Source: Natronomonas gomsonensis
Lineage (GTDB): Archaea; Halobacteriota; Halobacteria; Halobacteriales; Haloarculaceae
NCBI RefSeq assembly: GCF_024300825.1
Contig: NZ_CP101323.1
Coordinates: forward strand, 2,108,001-2,172,000
Direction: 5' to 3'
Length of the DNA: 64,000 nt
The notes under the pieces were generated by a model. The model saw only the letters and a program-made list of their open reading frames with translations. It did no database searches and was not told the origin of the DNA. This document shows, piece after piece, positions 32,858-41,582 of this stretch (position 1 is its first letter; the number at the start of each line of letters is the position of its first letter). The translations under genes were made by a program, and so were the position numbers.

Positions 32858-34687
32858 TCAATAACTCCGAACTTTCGGTTCGTACGTCTGGATGTCCCCG
32901 TCCAACAGCACGTCGCTGAAGTACAACTCAGGAGAGCCGTCGTTCCAAGAAATCAGCGTGTGTTTGAGCCACGCCTCGTCGTCGCGTGCCTGATGTTCCT
33001 GTCGCCAGTGGGCGCCGCGGAACTCCTCGCGGACGAGCGCGCCGAGCGTAATCGTCTCGGCAACGTCGATGAGGTTGCGCGTCTCGATGGTGTGGATGAG
33101 GTCGGTGTTGAACGTCCGCGAGGGGTCGGCGACGGCGACGTTCTCGTATCGCTCGCGACACTCCCGAATCGTCTCCAGCGTCTCGAGGAGCCCCTCGCGG
33201 TTCCGGAAGACGTTGACGTGTTCCTCCATCGCGTCCTGTAGGTCCGCTCGGATTTCGGCGTGGTTGGTGCCGTCGCGTTCGAGTAACTCCTCGACGCGGC
33301 TTCGGGCGGTCGAGACGGCGCGTTCAAGAACCACCTCGGGCGACTCGGCGGCGTCGGCGCTGCCGTCGGTCGCGACGCTTGCGCCCTCCGGTTGACCGAG
33401 CGGGACCGCGGCGTCGATGGTGCCGCTTTCCGTCCGGGCGTCGGCACCAGTGGGAATCTCCGCCGGGCTGCGGTCACCCGAGGCGGCGTGGCGGCCCGCA
33501 CGGGCACCGAAGACGATGAGTTCGGGGAGGGCGTTGCCACCCAGTCGGTTCGAGCCGTGGACGGAGACGCAGGCGCACTCGCCGGCGGCGTAGAGGCCGT
33601 CGATACACGTCTGGCCGTTCTCGTCGGTTTCGATGCCGCCCATCGCGAAGTGCTGGCCGGGTTTGACCGGCATCGGTTCCTCGATGGGGTCGACGCCCTC
33701 GAAGTCCTTCGCGAGGTGGACGATGTTCTCGAGGCGGTCGTTGATGCGCTCCTCGCCGAGATGGCGCATATCGAGGTGGACGTACTCGTCGTCGATACCG
33801 CGACCGCCCTGTACTTCGAGGAGTTCGGCCCGCGAAACCACGTCACGGGAGGCGAGTTCGCCGGCATTGCTCGCGTAGCCGTACTCGAACATGAACCGCT
33901 CGCCCTCGCTGTTGTAGAGGATTCCCCCCTCCCCGCGGACGCCCTCGGAGATGAGGACGCCGGTCGAGGGCAGCGTCGTCGGATGGAACTGGATGAACTC
34001 CATGTCTTCCAGCGGCACGCCGGCGCGGTAGGCCATCGCGGGGCCGTCGCCGGTGTTGGCGACGGCGTTCGTCGTGTGGTTGTACACCTGCCCGAGGCCG
34101 CCCGTCGCGAGGATGACGCCGTTTCGGGCGTGAAATCCCTCGATGTCGCCGGATTTGATGTCGTAGGCGACGGCGCCGTGACACTCGCGGTCGTCGGGGT
34201 CGGCCTCGCCGCTGACGGCCAACTCCAAGACGTAGTGCTCCTCGTACACCTCGATGCCGCGTTTGACGACCTGCTCGTACATCGTATGCAGGAGGTGGTG
34301 GCCGGTCTCGGCGCCGGCGTAGGTGGTTCGTGGCGCGGAGTGGCCGGCGAGATACCGCTGGGCGATGCCGCCGTCGTCGTCCCGCGAGAAGGTCATCCCC
34401 CAGTGTTCGAGTTGGATGACCTCCTCGGGCGTGTCGCGGGCCAGCGTCTCGATTGCGGGGGCGTCACCGAGATAGTCCGACCCCTTCATCGTGTCGTAGG
34501 CGTGCAGTTCGTCCGAGTCGTCGTCGTGTAGCGAGACGTTGATACCACCCTCTGCCGCGCCAGTATGAGAACGTACGGGGTGTAACTTCGAGACGATTGC
34601 GACGTCCGCGCCGGCCTCGTGGGCCGCGATGGCCGCACGAAGACCGGCGCCGCCGCCGCCGACGACGACCACGTCGTGGGAAATCAT
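32858..34687 (-). CDS. FAD-binding dehydrogenase of the succinate dehydrogenase/fumarate reductase flavoprotein type (orphan)
   Basis: 609 residues from ATG 34687; a TATA box 29 bases upstream (34713-34720) rejects the GTG at 34708. HDVVVVGGGGAGLRAAIAAHEAG begins the FAD fold. PVRSHTGAAEGGIN contains the His to which SdhA covalently binds FAD, and EFIQFHPTTLPSTG, GRGIDDEYVHLDMRH, HFAMGGIETDENGQT and GSNRLGGNALPEL are all SdhA-like. The C-terminal helical domain with REEFRGAHWRQEH is present. No iron-sulfur or membrane-anchor subunit lies nearby, so it may use other partners or be a soluble fumarate-reductase-like enzyme. Confidence 0.88.
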   Translation of the reverse strand: MISHDVVVVGGGGAGLRAAIAAHEAGADVAIVSKLHPVRSHTGAAEGGINVSLHDDDSDELHAYDTMKGSDYLGDAPAIETLARDTPEEVIQLEHWGMTFSRDDDGGIAQRYLAGHSAPRTTYAGAETGHHLLHTMYEQVVKRGIEVYEEHYVLELAVSGEADPDDRECHGAVAYDIKSGDIEGFHARNGVILATGGLGQVYNHTTNAVANTGDGPAMAYRAGVPLEDMEFIQFHPTTLPSTGVLISEGVRGEGGILYNSEGERFMFEYGYASNAGELASRDVVSRAELLEVQGGRGIDDEYVHLDMRHLGEERINDRLENIVHLAKDFEGVDPIEEPMPVKPGQHFAMGGIETDENGQTCIDGLYAAGECACVSVHGSNRLGGNALPELIVFGARAGRHAASGDRSPAEIPTGADARTESGTIDAAVPLGQPEGASVATDGSADAAESPEVVLERAVSTARSRVEELLERDGTNHAEIRADLQDAMEEHVNVFRNREGLLETLETIRECRERYENVAVADPSRTFNTDLIHTIETRNLIDVAETITLGALVREEFRGAHWRQEHQARDDEAWLKHTLISWNDGSPELYFSDVLLDGDIQTYEPKVRSY

Positions 34688-34813
34688 GTGTGGTTCCTTG
34701 GCAACCACACGTCTTTAACGTACGGTCCGCCCGCCGGCGAGTAGGGGAGACACCGACCGCGATAGTAATCTCCTTATGGTATCTCGTGGAGTTGGAAGTA
34801 GAGTCACTAGCCC

Positions 34814-36217
34814 ATGCAGCACAAAGAGTACGACGTGGTCGTGGTCGGCTGTGGTATCGCCGGTCTCGCCGCCGGCCTCCGTCTCGCCGAGGAAGACACC
34901 GACGTGGCGATACTGGAGAAGGCACCGAAAGAGCACCGCGGCGGACACACGCAGTTCACCGAATCGTTCCGCATCCCGACGGCCGACATCGACCTCGACG
35001 TCGAGTTCAACGTTCCCGATTACACGGCCTCGGACTTCTACTCCGATATCATGAAGGTCACCAACTACCGCGCCGACGAGGACCTCGCGAAGACGGTGAC
35101 TCGGGAGGCCGCAGAGACCTTCGAGTGGCTGACCCACAAGGGACTCGAGTGGGAGTATCAGGCGCCACACTCGGGGTACACCGCCGGGCGCGTCTGGCTC
35201 CACGGTGCCGACATGGTGACGGAACTGGTCGACATCCTCGAATCGGAGGGAGCCGACATCTACTATCGCGCGGAAGCACAGGACCTCGTCCGCGAGGACG
35301 ATGGCACCGTCACCGGCGTCGAAGGGTTCCTCGAGGGTTCCCGCGTCCGCTTCGAGGGCGACGCCGTCGTCCTCGCTGCGGGCGATTACGGCTCCAGCAA
35401 GGAGAAACGGACCCGGTATTACGGCCCCGGCTACGGCAACATGAAGGTCCGCGGCAGCCGGTACAACACCGGCGAGGCCATCGAGGCCGCGATGGACGTC
35501 GGCGCGAAATCCGACGGCGAGTGGGGCGACGCCCACATGGCGCTCATCGACGCCGGGTCGCCGGACGTTGAGGGCGGCATCACCCGCATCGACGGCTACC
35601 AGTACGGCCTCATCGTCAACCACGACGGCGAGCGGTTCGTCGACGAGGGCGAGGACGCCCGCGCCCACACCTACGCGAAGTTCGGCCGCCGCATCTTCGA
35701 ACAGCCCTACCACGAGGCATTCATCATCGTCGACTCGAAAGTCGTCGACGACGTGGCGCATATGGGCCCCTCGCGGTCGATGACCGCCGACTCCATCGAG
35801 GTGCTCGCGAACCGCCTCGGCATCGAGGACGTCGACCGCGCCGTCGAGACCGTCGAGGCGTACAACGAAGCCTGCGAAGACGACGCCTTCGAGCGATACG
35901 AAGCGAACAGCCTCGACGGCAACGAGGCGACCGACGTGACGCCGCCGAAGTCCAACTGGGCGCTCCCCTTGGACGATCCGCCGTACACCGGCTACCCCGT
36001 CACCGGCGGGATGACCTTCGCCTTCGGCGGCGTCGGCATCACGCCGGAAGCGGAGGTGCTCGACACGACGGATACGGTCATTCCGGGGCTGTTCGCCGCG
36101 GGCAACGCCACCGGCGGCCTCTTCTACAACAACTACCCCGGCGGAACGGGGCTGACGAACGCCGCGGTGTTCGGGAAAATCGCCGGCGAGAACGCGGCCG
36201 AGTTCGTCAGCAAGTAG
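34814..36217 (+). CDS. FAD-dependent tricarballylate dehydrogenase-like (TcuA type) flavoprotein
   Basis: 467 residues. DVVVVGCGIAGLAAGLRLAEEDTDVAILEKAPKEHRGGHTQFTESFR at the N-terminus and the C-terminal FAFGGVGITPEAEVLDTTDTVIPGLFAAGNATGGLFYNNYPGGTGLTNAAVFGKIAGENAA are the FAD-binding ends of the fumarate reductase/TcuA family. TcuA oxidises tricarballylate to cis-aconitate in Salmonella. Here it is divergent from the SdhA-like gene, and the two may act on related di- or tricarboxylates. A partner such as TcuB (Fe-S/haem b) is not seen. Start ATG 34814. Confidence 0.85.
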   Translation: MQHKEYDVVVVGCGIAGLAAGLRLAEEDTDVAILEKAPKEHRGGHTQFTESFRIPTADIDLDVEFNVPDYTASDFYSDIMKVTNYRADEDLAKTVTREAAETFEWLTHKGLEWEYQAPHSGYTAGRVWLHGADMVTELVDILESEGADIYYRAEAQDLVREDDGTVTGVEGFLEGSRVRFEGDAVVLAAGDYGSSKEKRTRYYGPGYGNMKVRGSRYNTGEAIEAAMDVGAKSDGEWGDAHMALIDAGSPDVEGGITRIDGYQYGLIVNHDGERFVDEGEDARAHTYAKFGRRIFEQPYHEAFIIVDSKVVDDVAHMGPSRSMTADSIEVLANRLGIEDVDRAVETVEAYNEACEDDAFERYEANSLDGNEATDVTPPKSNWALPLDDPPYTGYPVTGGMTFAFGGVGITPEAEVLDTTDTVIPGLFAAGNATGGLFYNNYPGGTGLTNAAVFGKIAGENAAEFVSK

Positions 36218-36268
36218 GCCCCGCTACTTACGGATACCTCTTTGTACGACCGCTACACAGGATTTGGT

Positions 36269-36805
36269 ATGCGAGGGATGAACATGGGCGACGAGGAGTT
36301 GGAGGCGTTTCTCGACGACCAGCGAACGCTGTATCTGGCGACGGTTTCCGAAAACGGCTGGCCACACGTCGCGCCGGTGGGCTTTGCCCGACTGGACGAC
36401 GGCCACTTCTACGTGCTCACCCACCCGAGCCAACGCAAGAGCAAGAACGTCTTCCACGACAACCGGGTCGGCCTCACGCTTGACGACGGCGAGACCTACA
36501 CCTCGCTTCGGGGCGTCTTCGTCCACGGTTACGCGACGGTCGTCACCGACGCCAAGAAGCGGTCGAAACTGGAAGGCGCGTGGGTCGAGCGCTTCTACGA
36601 CGGCGAGATTCCCGACGTGGTCAAGAAGGTGTACGCCAAACGCGACGGCTGGATATGGTTCGACATCGAGCCGGTCCACACCGTCACGTGGGACAACCGG
36701 AAACTCGACGCCTCGCGGTTGGCCGAGGAGGACGCGCCCGAGGGGATGCCGTTCAGGTACGGCCTGCCCGAGGATATGGGCGCGGCGGCGCCCGACGGCG
36801 ACTGA
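36269..36805 (+). CDS. Pyridoxamine 5'-phosphate oxidase-like FMN/F420-binding protein
   Basis: 178 residues from ATG 36269. The split-barrel pattern is clear: EAFLDDQRTLYLATVSENGWPHVAPVGFARLDDGHFYVLTHPSQRKSKNVFHDNRVGLTLDDGETYTSLRGVFVHGYATVV. Such proteins bind FMN, haem or F420 and reduce small molecules. A role in the redox chemistry of the island is possible, but this family is widespread. It follows the TcuA-like gene by 51 bases. Confidence 0.88.
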   Translation: MRGMNMGDEELEAFLDDQRTLYLATVSENGWPHVAPVGFARLDDGHFYVLTHPSQRKSKNVFHDNRVGLTLDDGETYTSLRGVFVHGYATVVTDAKKRSKLEGAWVERFYDGEIPDVVKKVYAKRDGWIWFDIEPVHTVTWDNRKLDASRLAEEDAPEGMPFRYGLPEDMGAAAPDGD

Positions 36806-36817
36806 AAGGTGTCGCCC

Positions 36818-38248
36818 TCACGAGTCGTGAGACCACTCGCCGAGGCGCTCGACGAGTCGTGCGGCCACGATAGCCGTCCGGTCTTCGAACTGCGGGGCGA
36901 GCAGTTGGGCGCTCACCGGCAGCCCCTCTCGTTCGGCAAAGGGGACCGACACCGCCGGAATCCCCGCGAGGCTGAACTGCTTTGCGATGGTGTATTTGAA
37001 GCCGCCTTCGGAGTTCCGCAGTTGGTCCGGTTTCGGCGGCAGCGTCCGCAGCGTCGGCGTGAGCAGGGCGTCGAAGCGCTCGAAGCGCTCGGCGAGGGTG
37101 CGCTTGAACGCGACGACCTGCTGTTGGGCGAGCGCGTAGGCCCGCCCGTCGGTTGCGGCGTCCAGATAGGCCCCCGGGAGCAGGCGTTCGGCGACGTGGT
37201 CGGTGAACAGTGAGCCGTCGATGCGGCCGGCCATCTCCGGGGCGGTCGGCACGCCGCCGCGCTGGGCGAAGGACTGCCGGAGCAGCCACGCGAACTCCGC
37301 CCCGGAGATGACCGAGTACGCCTCCTCGATGTCCTCCATTGCGAGGTCGACCGACCCGACGGACACGTCGGGTTCGGCGCCGAGGTCGGCCGCGAGGTCG
37401 TCGATGGCGTCGACGATGGCCTCGGAGACGCCGTGCGGAGCGGGGTCGAGAACGCCAATTCGGAGCGCATCGAACTCCTCGATGTCGCGGTCCAGCGGCG
37501 GCAGTTCGACGGCGCTCGTTGTCGGGTCCCGAACGTCGGGTCCGCGAATCGCTTCGAGGACGCGGGCAGCAGTTTCCACGTCGCGGGCCAGCGGGCCGAT
37601 AGTGTCGGCTGAGGGGACATTCTCGACGAAGCCGTACCGGGAAACGAGTCCGTGAGTCGGCTTGATGCCGACGACGCCACAGCAGGCCGCCGGCGACCGG
37701 ATGCTCCCGCCCGTATCCGAGCCGAGTGCGGCGTCGGCAAACCCGGCGGCGACAGCGACGCCACAACCGCTGGAGGTACCGCCCGGAATCCGCTCTGTGT
37801 CGATCGGGTTCCGTACCCGGCCGCGCTCGCTCCACAGGCCGCCGGGGCCGAAGGCGAAGGCGTCCATGTTGGCCTTCCCGAGGAGCGTCCCCCCGGCTTC
37901 GAGTAGGCGGTCGACGACGGTCGCGTCGACGGTCGAAACGGGCTCGAAGGCCTCCGAGCCACAGGTCATTCGCAGTCCCTCGGCGGCGATGTTGTCCTTG
38001 AGGACGAACGACAGCCCCGACAGGGGGCCGTCGGCGCGTCGTCGCCGCGGTTCGTCGTAGACGTCGAGGAGAGCGTTGTACTCGTCGTCGGCCCAGTGGC
38101 CCCGTGGTTCGACCGCCCGCGAGCGGTCCCATCGGTCCGTGTACGACACCAACTCCTCGGCGTAGCGCAGCACCGCGGCTTTCGTCTCCTCGTCGGCCGA
38201 GAGACCGAACTCGTCGATGAGCGTTTCGAGGCGTTGCTCGGCGTCCAT
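36818..38248 (-). CDS. Amidase signature family protein
   Basis: 476 residues from ATG 38248. The Ser-cisSer-Lys triad can be located: Lys in LSFVLKDNIAAEG, then the amidase signature GGTSSGCGVAVAAGFADAALGSDTGGSIRSPAACCGVVGIKPTHG. Members hydrolyse amides to acid and ammonia; GatA, which acts in tRNA amidation, belongs to the same family, but no GatB/C genes are near and this copy sits in a catabolic region. Minus-strand GGTTTATC (38273-38280) is the TATA box for a leaderless start. Confidence 0.9.
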   Translation of the reverse strand: MDAEQRLETLIDEFGLSADEETKAAVLRYAEELVSYTDRWDRSRAVEPRGHWADDEYNALLDVYDEPRRRRADGPLSGLSFVLKDNIAAEGLRMTCGSEAFEPVSTVDATVVDRLLEAGGTLLGKANMDAFAFGPGGLWSERGRVRNPIDTERIPGGTSSGCGVAVAAGFADAALGSDTGGSIRSPAACCGVVGIKPTHGLVSRYGFVENVPSADTIGPLARDVETAARVLEAIRGPDVRDPTTSAVELPPLDRDIEEFDALRIGVLDPAPHGVSEAIVDAIDDLAADLGAEPDVSVGSVDLAMEDIEEAYSVISGAEFAWLLRQSFAQRGGVPTAPEMAGRIDGSLFTDHVAERLLPGAYLDAATDGRAYALAQQQVVAFKRTLAERFERFDALLTPTLRTLPPKPDQLRNSEGGFKYTIAKQFSLAGIPAVSVPFAEREGLPVSAQLLAPQFEDRTAIVAARLVERLGEWSHDS

Positions 38249-38280
38249 GCGGTAGCAACCGACACAGAGGGCGATAAACC

Positions 38281-38294
38281 CTCGGGCGCCCGAG
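38281..38294. promoter_or_regulatory. Palindrome CTCGGGCGCCCGAG between divergent promoters
   Basis: A perfect 14-bp palindrome directly upstream of the amidase TATA box (38273-38280) and about 35 bases before the TATA box of the MFS gene. A protein bound here could control both genes. GC-rich palindromes also arise by chance in this genome. Confidence 0.4.
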
Positions 38295-38325
38295 AAAGTA
38301 TCGGCAAAATACTCCCCCTCAGGAG

Positions 38326-38332
38326 TTATAAT
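38326..38332 (+). promoter_or_regulatory. TATA box of the second MFS gene
   Basis: TTATAAT places transcription initiation near 38355. GGAG at 38359-38362 then lies 9 bases before the GTG at 38372, the only gene in this area with a clear Shine-Dalgarno-like leader; this supports the GTG start. Confidence 0.55.
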
Positions 38333-38371
38333 CACCCGACTCCGGAAACATGTAGGACGGAGTCATCTGGC

Positions 38372-39577
38372 GTGGTAGACACAGAAACGGTCGAGAGGAG
38401 AGTGCGGGACGTCTGGAACGACGGCCGGAGTTGGACGCTCGTCGCCATCGCCGGCGGGTGGTTCCTCTCGATGGGCGTCCGGCTCACCTACCCCGTGTTG
38501 TTGCCGAACCTGCGGGACGCCTACGGCCTGAGCCTCACGGCCGCGGGGTTCCTGTTGAGCCTGCTGTGGATGGCCTACGCCGTCGGACAGCTGCCGGGCG
38601 GCATCCTCGCCGACAAGTTCGGCGAGCGGCGCATCCTCGTCATCAGTACGGTCATCTCGGCGGTCACCATCGCCTTCGTCGCGGCGGCCACCTCGGCGCC
38701 GATACTGTTCGGCGCGACGACGCTGTTCGGCCTCGGGACGGCGCTGTACGGCGTCTCGCGGTTCACCGCGCTGTCGGAGATATATCCCGACAAGGACGGG
38801 TCGGCCATCGGCGTGACGATGGCGGCCGGCGAGGCTGGCAACGTCGTCATGCCGGCCATCGCGGGCGTCGTCGCCGCCGCCGTCGCGTGGCAACTCGGCT
38901 TCGGCATCGCCGTCCCCCTGTTCGCGCTTGTGGGCGTCAGTCTCTGGCTGTTCGTCCCCGAGCGGACGGCCGACGACGAAAGCGCCATCGACAGCATCTC
39001 CGTCGACGCCGCACGCTACATCGCCGAGGAAATTTCCCGGCCGGCGATTCTGTTGGTCGGCCTCCTGCAAATCCTCGGCTACAGCATCTGGCAGGCGTTC
39101 ACCGGTTTCTATCCGACGTATCTCATAGAGGTCAAGGAGTTCTCCCCGTCGACCGCCGCGGGGCTGTTCGCGCTGTTTTTCGCCGTCGGCATCCTCGTCC
39201 AGCCGCTTTCGGGTAACGCCTACGACCGTATCGGCCTCAACCGGGTTCTCCCGATTCTCATGGGCCTGACCGCCGTCGGCATGGTCGCCGTGTCGTTCGT
39301 CGAATCGTTTTGGGCCGTCGTCGCTGCAACGGCCGTGTTGAGCAGCCTGCTCGGGCAGGCGACGGTGACGCTGTCGTACATCACGGCGGCGCTGCCGCGG
39401 GACATCCGCGGGACGGGACTGGGCGCGATTCGAACCGTCTACATGGGGTTGGGTGCGGCGAGTCCCCTCCTGTTCGGCGCCTTTGCCGACCGTGGGTACT
39501 TCGATGAAGGGTTCCTCGTGTTGGCCGTCGTCGCGGCGGTTGTCTCGCTTGTCAGCCTCCGCATCCCGAACCGGTAG
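38372..39577 (+). CDS. MFS transporter
   Basis: 401 residues from GTG 38372, preceded by GGAG. Twelve predicted helices; loop 2-3 carries GGILADKFGERRILVIS (the MFS D-x-[KF]-G-x-R signature). The middle loop is short (VPERTADDESAIDSISVDAARYIAEE). Pattern resembles the organic-acid or nitrate-type carriers only in a general way. It is divergent from the amidase gene, sharing a palindrome, which suggests coordinated uptake and hydrolysis of an amide, an inference. Confidence 0.88.
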   Translation: MVDTETVERRVRDVWNDGRSWTLVAIAGGWFLSMGVRLTYPVLLPNLRDAYGLSLTAAGFLLSLLWMAYAVGQLPGGILADKFGERRILVISTVISAVTIAFVAAATSAPILFGATTLFGLGTALYGVSRFTALSEIYPDKDGSAIGVTMAAGEAGNVVMPAIAGVVAAAVAWQLGFGIAVPLFALVGVSLWLFVPERTADDESAIDSISVDAARYIAEEISRPAILLVGLLQILGYSIWQAFTGFYPTYLIEVKEFSPSTAAGLFALFFAVGILVQPLSGNAYDRIGLNRVLPILMGLTAVGMVAVSFVESFWAVVAATAVLSSLLGQATVTLSYITAALPRDIRGTGLGAIRTVYMGLGAASPLLFGAFADRGYFDEGFLVLAVVAAVVSLVSLRIPNR

Positions 39578-39622
39578 ATGACGGGAGCAACACCTATGCG
39601 TCCGGCGGCCGCCTCAAGAGAT

Positions 39623-40588
39623 ATGCGAGCAGTTCGATACCACGAAGCGGGCGAGCCATCGGTGCTCCAACTCGAAGACATCGACCGACCGACGCCGAAA
39701 GCCGACGAGGTTCTGGTCGCCGTCCGGGCGGCCAGCATCAACCCGACCGACGCCAAACGGCGGAAGTGGGGGCCGAAACATCTCCCGAAGACGACGGGGT
39801 CGGACTTCGCGGGCGTCGTCGAAGCGGTCGGCGACGATGTGACCGCCTTCGAGGTCGGCGACCGAGTGTGCGGTACGGGCCTCCACACCGACCGCTTCCA
39901 GCAGGGCTCCTTCGCCGAGTACGTCGCAGTGCCGACCGACATCGTCGCGACGCTGCCCGAAGAGGTATCTTTCGAAGCCGGCGCCGCGGCCGCACTCGCC
40001 GGCGTGACGGCGTGGCGGGCGCTGGTCGACCACGCCGGGTTAGAGCCGGCCGAGACCTGCTTCGTCCACGGCGGGACCGGCGGCGTCGGCCACCTCGCGG
40101 TGCAGTTGTCGGCGGCGCTCGGCGCCGACACGATAACGACGGTCGGCTCCGAAGAGGCCGACGCCGCCGCCACGGAGTTCGGCGCCGACACCGTCCTCAG
40201 ATACGACGACCCCGACCTCCGGGAAGCGGTCGACCGGCCGGCCGACGTAATCGTCGACCACCGCATCGGCGAGTACCTCGGCTTCGACATCGACATCGCC
40301 GCCTTCGGCGGCCGCATCGTCCAGTACGCCGGCGATGACGGCCCCTTCGAGGGAACGCGGGAGGGTCGCGGAAAGAACCTCTCGCTGCACATGATGAACA
40401 TGTCGAACCTCGCTTCGCGGCCCGATACGCCGCGGATTGCCGAGCCGCTGTCGTCGGTGCTGAAGCTCGTCGCCCGCGGCGACCTCTCCCCGCGAATTCA
40501 CCACCGCTACGAACTCGACGAAGCCGACGAGATGCACCGCGCGATTCTCGAAGACAGTTTCGTCGGTAAACTGGTCGTGACGCCCTAA
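39623..40588 (+). CDS. Zinc-free medium-chain oxidoreductase, quinone oxidoreductase-like
   Basis: 321 residues from ATG 39623. GroES-like N-terminus (MRAVRYHEAGEPSVLQLEDIDRPTPKADEVLVAVRAASINPTDAKRR) and NADP-binding HGGTGGVGHLAVQLSAALGADTITTVGS match quinone oxidoreductase-type MDR proteins without catalytic zinc ligands. They reduce enones or quinones with NADPH. It ends in a four-base overlap with the convergent MDH-like gene (CTAA shared by both stops). Confidence 0.9.
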   Translation: MRAVRYHEAGEPSVLQLEDIDRPTPKADEVLVAVRAASINPTDAKRRKWGPKHLPKTTGSDFAGVVEAVGDDVTAFEVGDRVCGTGLHTDRFQQGSFAEYVAVPTDIVATLPEEVSFEAGAAAALAGVTAWRALVDHAGLEPAETCFVHGGTGGVGHLAVQLSAALGADTITTVGSEEADAAATEFGADTVLRYDDPDLREAVDRPADVIVDHRIGEYLGFDIDIAAFGGRIVQYAGDDGPFEGTREGRGKNLSLHMMNMSNLASRPDTPRIAEPLSSVLKLVARGDLSPRIHHRYELDEADEMHRAILEDSFVGKLVVTP

Positions 40589-41538
40589 CGGTCGGTCTTG
40601 ACCGCCCGGTACGCCGCCTCGAAGGCCGCCCGCTCCTCGTCAGCGAGGTCCCACTCGAGTATCTCGCCGACGCCGTCGTCGCCGAGTTCGACCGGCACAC
40701 TCAGCGAGACGTCTTCGAAGCCGTACTCGCCGTCCAGCGGCGTCGAGAGACACGCCGGCGCCTCGCTGCGGCCGTCGTCGAGTCGGCGGACGATGGTCGC
40801 GACGCCGCGAGCGGTGACCCACCGCGAGGAGTCCCTGGCGCCGCGGAGTTTCAACACGTCGTAGGGCACGTCGCGGACGTACTCGACGATGGCCTCGCGT
40901 TCGGCTTCCGAGAACTCGACGGGGTCGCCGCCGACGGTCGCCCGCGAGAACAGGGGAACGACGTGTTCGCCGTGTTCGCCGAGGATGGGGCAGTACACCT
41001 CTCGCGGCGGCACGTCTGTTCGGCGGGCGATTTCGTCGGCGATGCGGGCCGTCTCAGACAGCGAGTAGCCGAGGAAGTGCCGCCGGGGCCACCCCGTCCG
41101 ACGGTACAGGCGGTGGGTGATGCGGTCGACGGGATTGGAGACGACCACGACGGGCGTCGGAGCAGCCTCTCCAAGCCATCCCGCGATTTCGTCGGCGATT
41201 TCGAGGTTCCGTTCGAGGAAGGTCAGTCGGCCGCCGCGGGCATCGCCGCCCTCGGGTCGCGGCGCGCTGGCGGTGACGACGACGCAGTCGGCCGCCTCGA
41301 CGAGCGACGGCGACGCCGCGGCGGCGCGGACGGTGCCGGGTCCCTCGGGGCCGAAGTCGGGGCGGCCGAGGCCGTGAGCGACGTGACGCGTCGAGTGGCG
41401 AACGTCGATTGCGTGGCCTTCGGCGGCGTCGGCGTCCGAATCGACGAGCGTGACGGTCGTTTCGGGGTCCCGTACGGACAGCGTGTAGGCGACGGTGGAC
41501 CCGATGGTCCCTCCGCCACCGACGACGAGGACGTCCAT
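40585..41538 (-). CDS. Lactate/malate dehydrogenase superfamily protein, divergent
   Basis: 317 residues. The NAD-binding turn GGGGTIGSTVAYTL, SNPVD (134-138) and the catalytic-His motif GEHGEHVVPLF (His189) are present. The conserved Asp that pairs with this His (LDSAR in archaeal MDH) is not: the region reads LSETARI (160-166). Substrate Arg of the mobile loop may be kept in APRPEGGDARGGR. It is therefore probably not the housekeeping MDH and may have a different 2-hydroxyacid substrate or be inactive. The C-terminal half looks normal (EYGFEDVSLSVPVELG). Confidence 0.8.
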   Translation of the reverse strand: MDVLVVGGGGTIGSTVAYTLSVRDPETTVTLVDSDADAAEGHAIDVRHSTRHVAHGLGRPDFGPEGPGTVRAAAASPSLVEAADCVVVTASAPRPEGGDARGGRLTFLERNLEIADEIAGWLGEAAPTPVVVVSNPVDRITHRLYRRTGWPRRHFLGYSLSETARIADEIARRTDVPPREVYCPILGEHGEHVVPLFSRATVGGDPVEFSEAEREAIVEYVRDVPYDVLKLRGARDSSRWVTARGVATIVRRLDDGRSEAPACLSTPLDGEYGFEDVSLSVPVELGDDGVGEILEWDLADEERAAFEAAYRAVKTDR

Positions 41539-41582
41539 ATACGGATAGGCGGTGAGACACCTACTTGAAGATGGGTGCCGCG

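Noticed and set aside
36818-38248. Amidase as the GatA subunit of tRNA amidotransferase
   Set aside because: No GatB, GatC or GatD/E genes nearby, and the gene lies divergent from an MFS carrier in a catabolic region.
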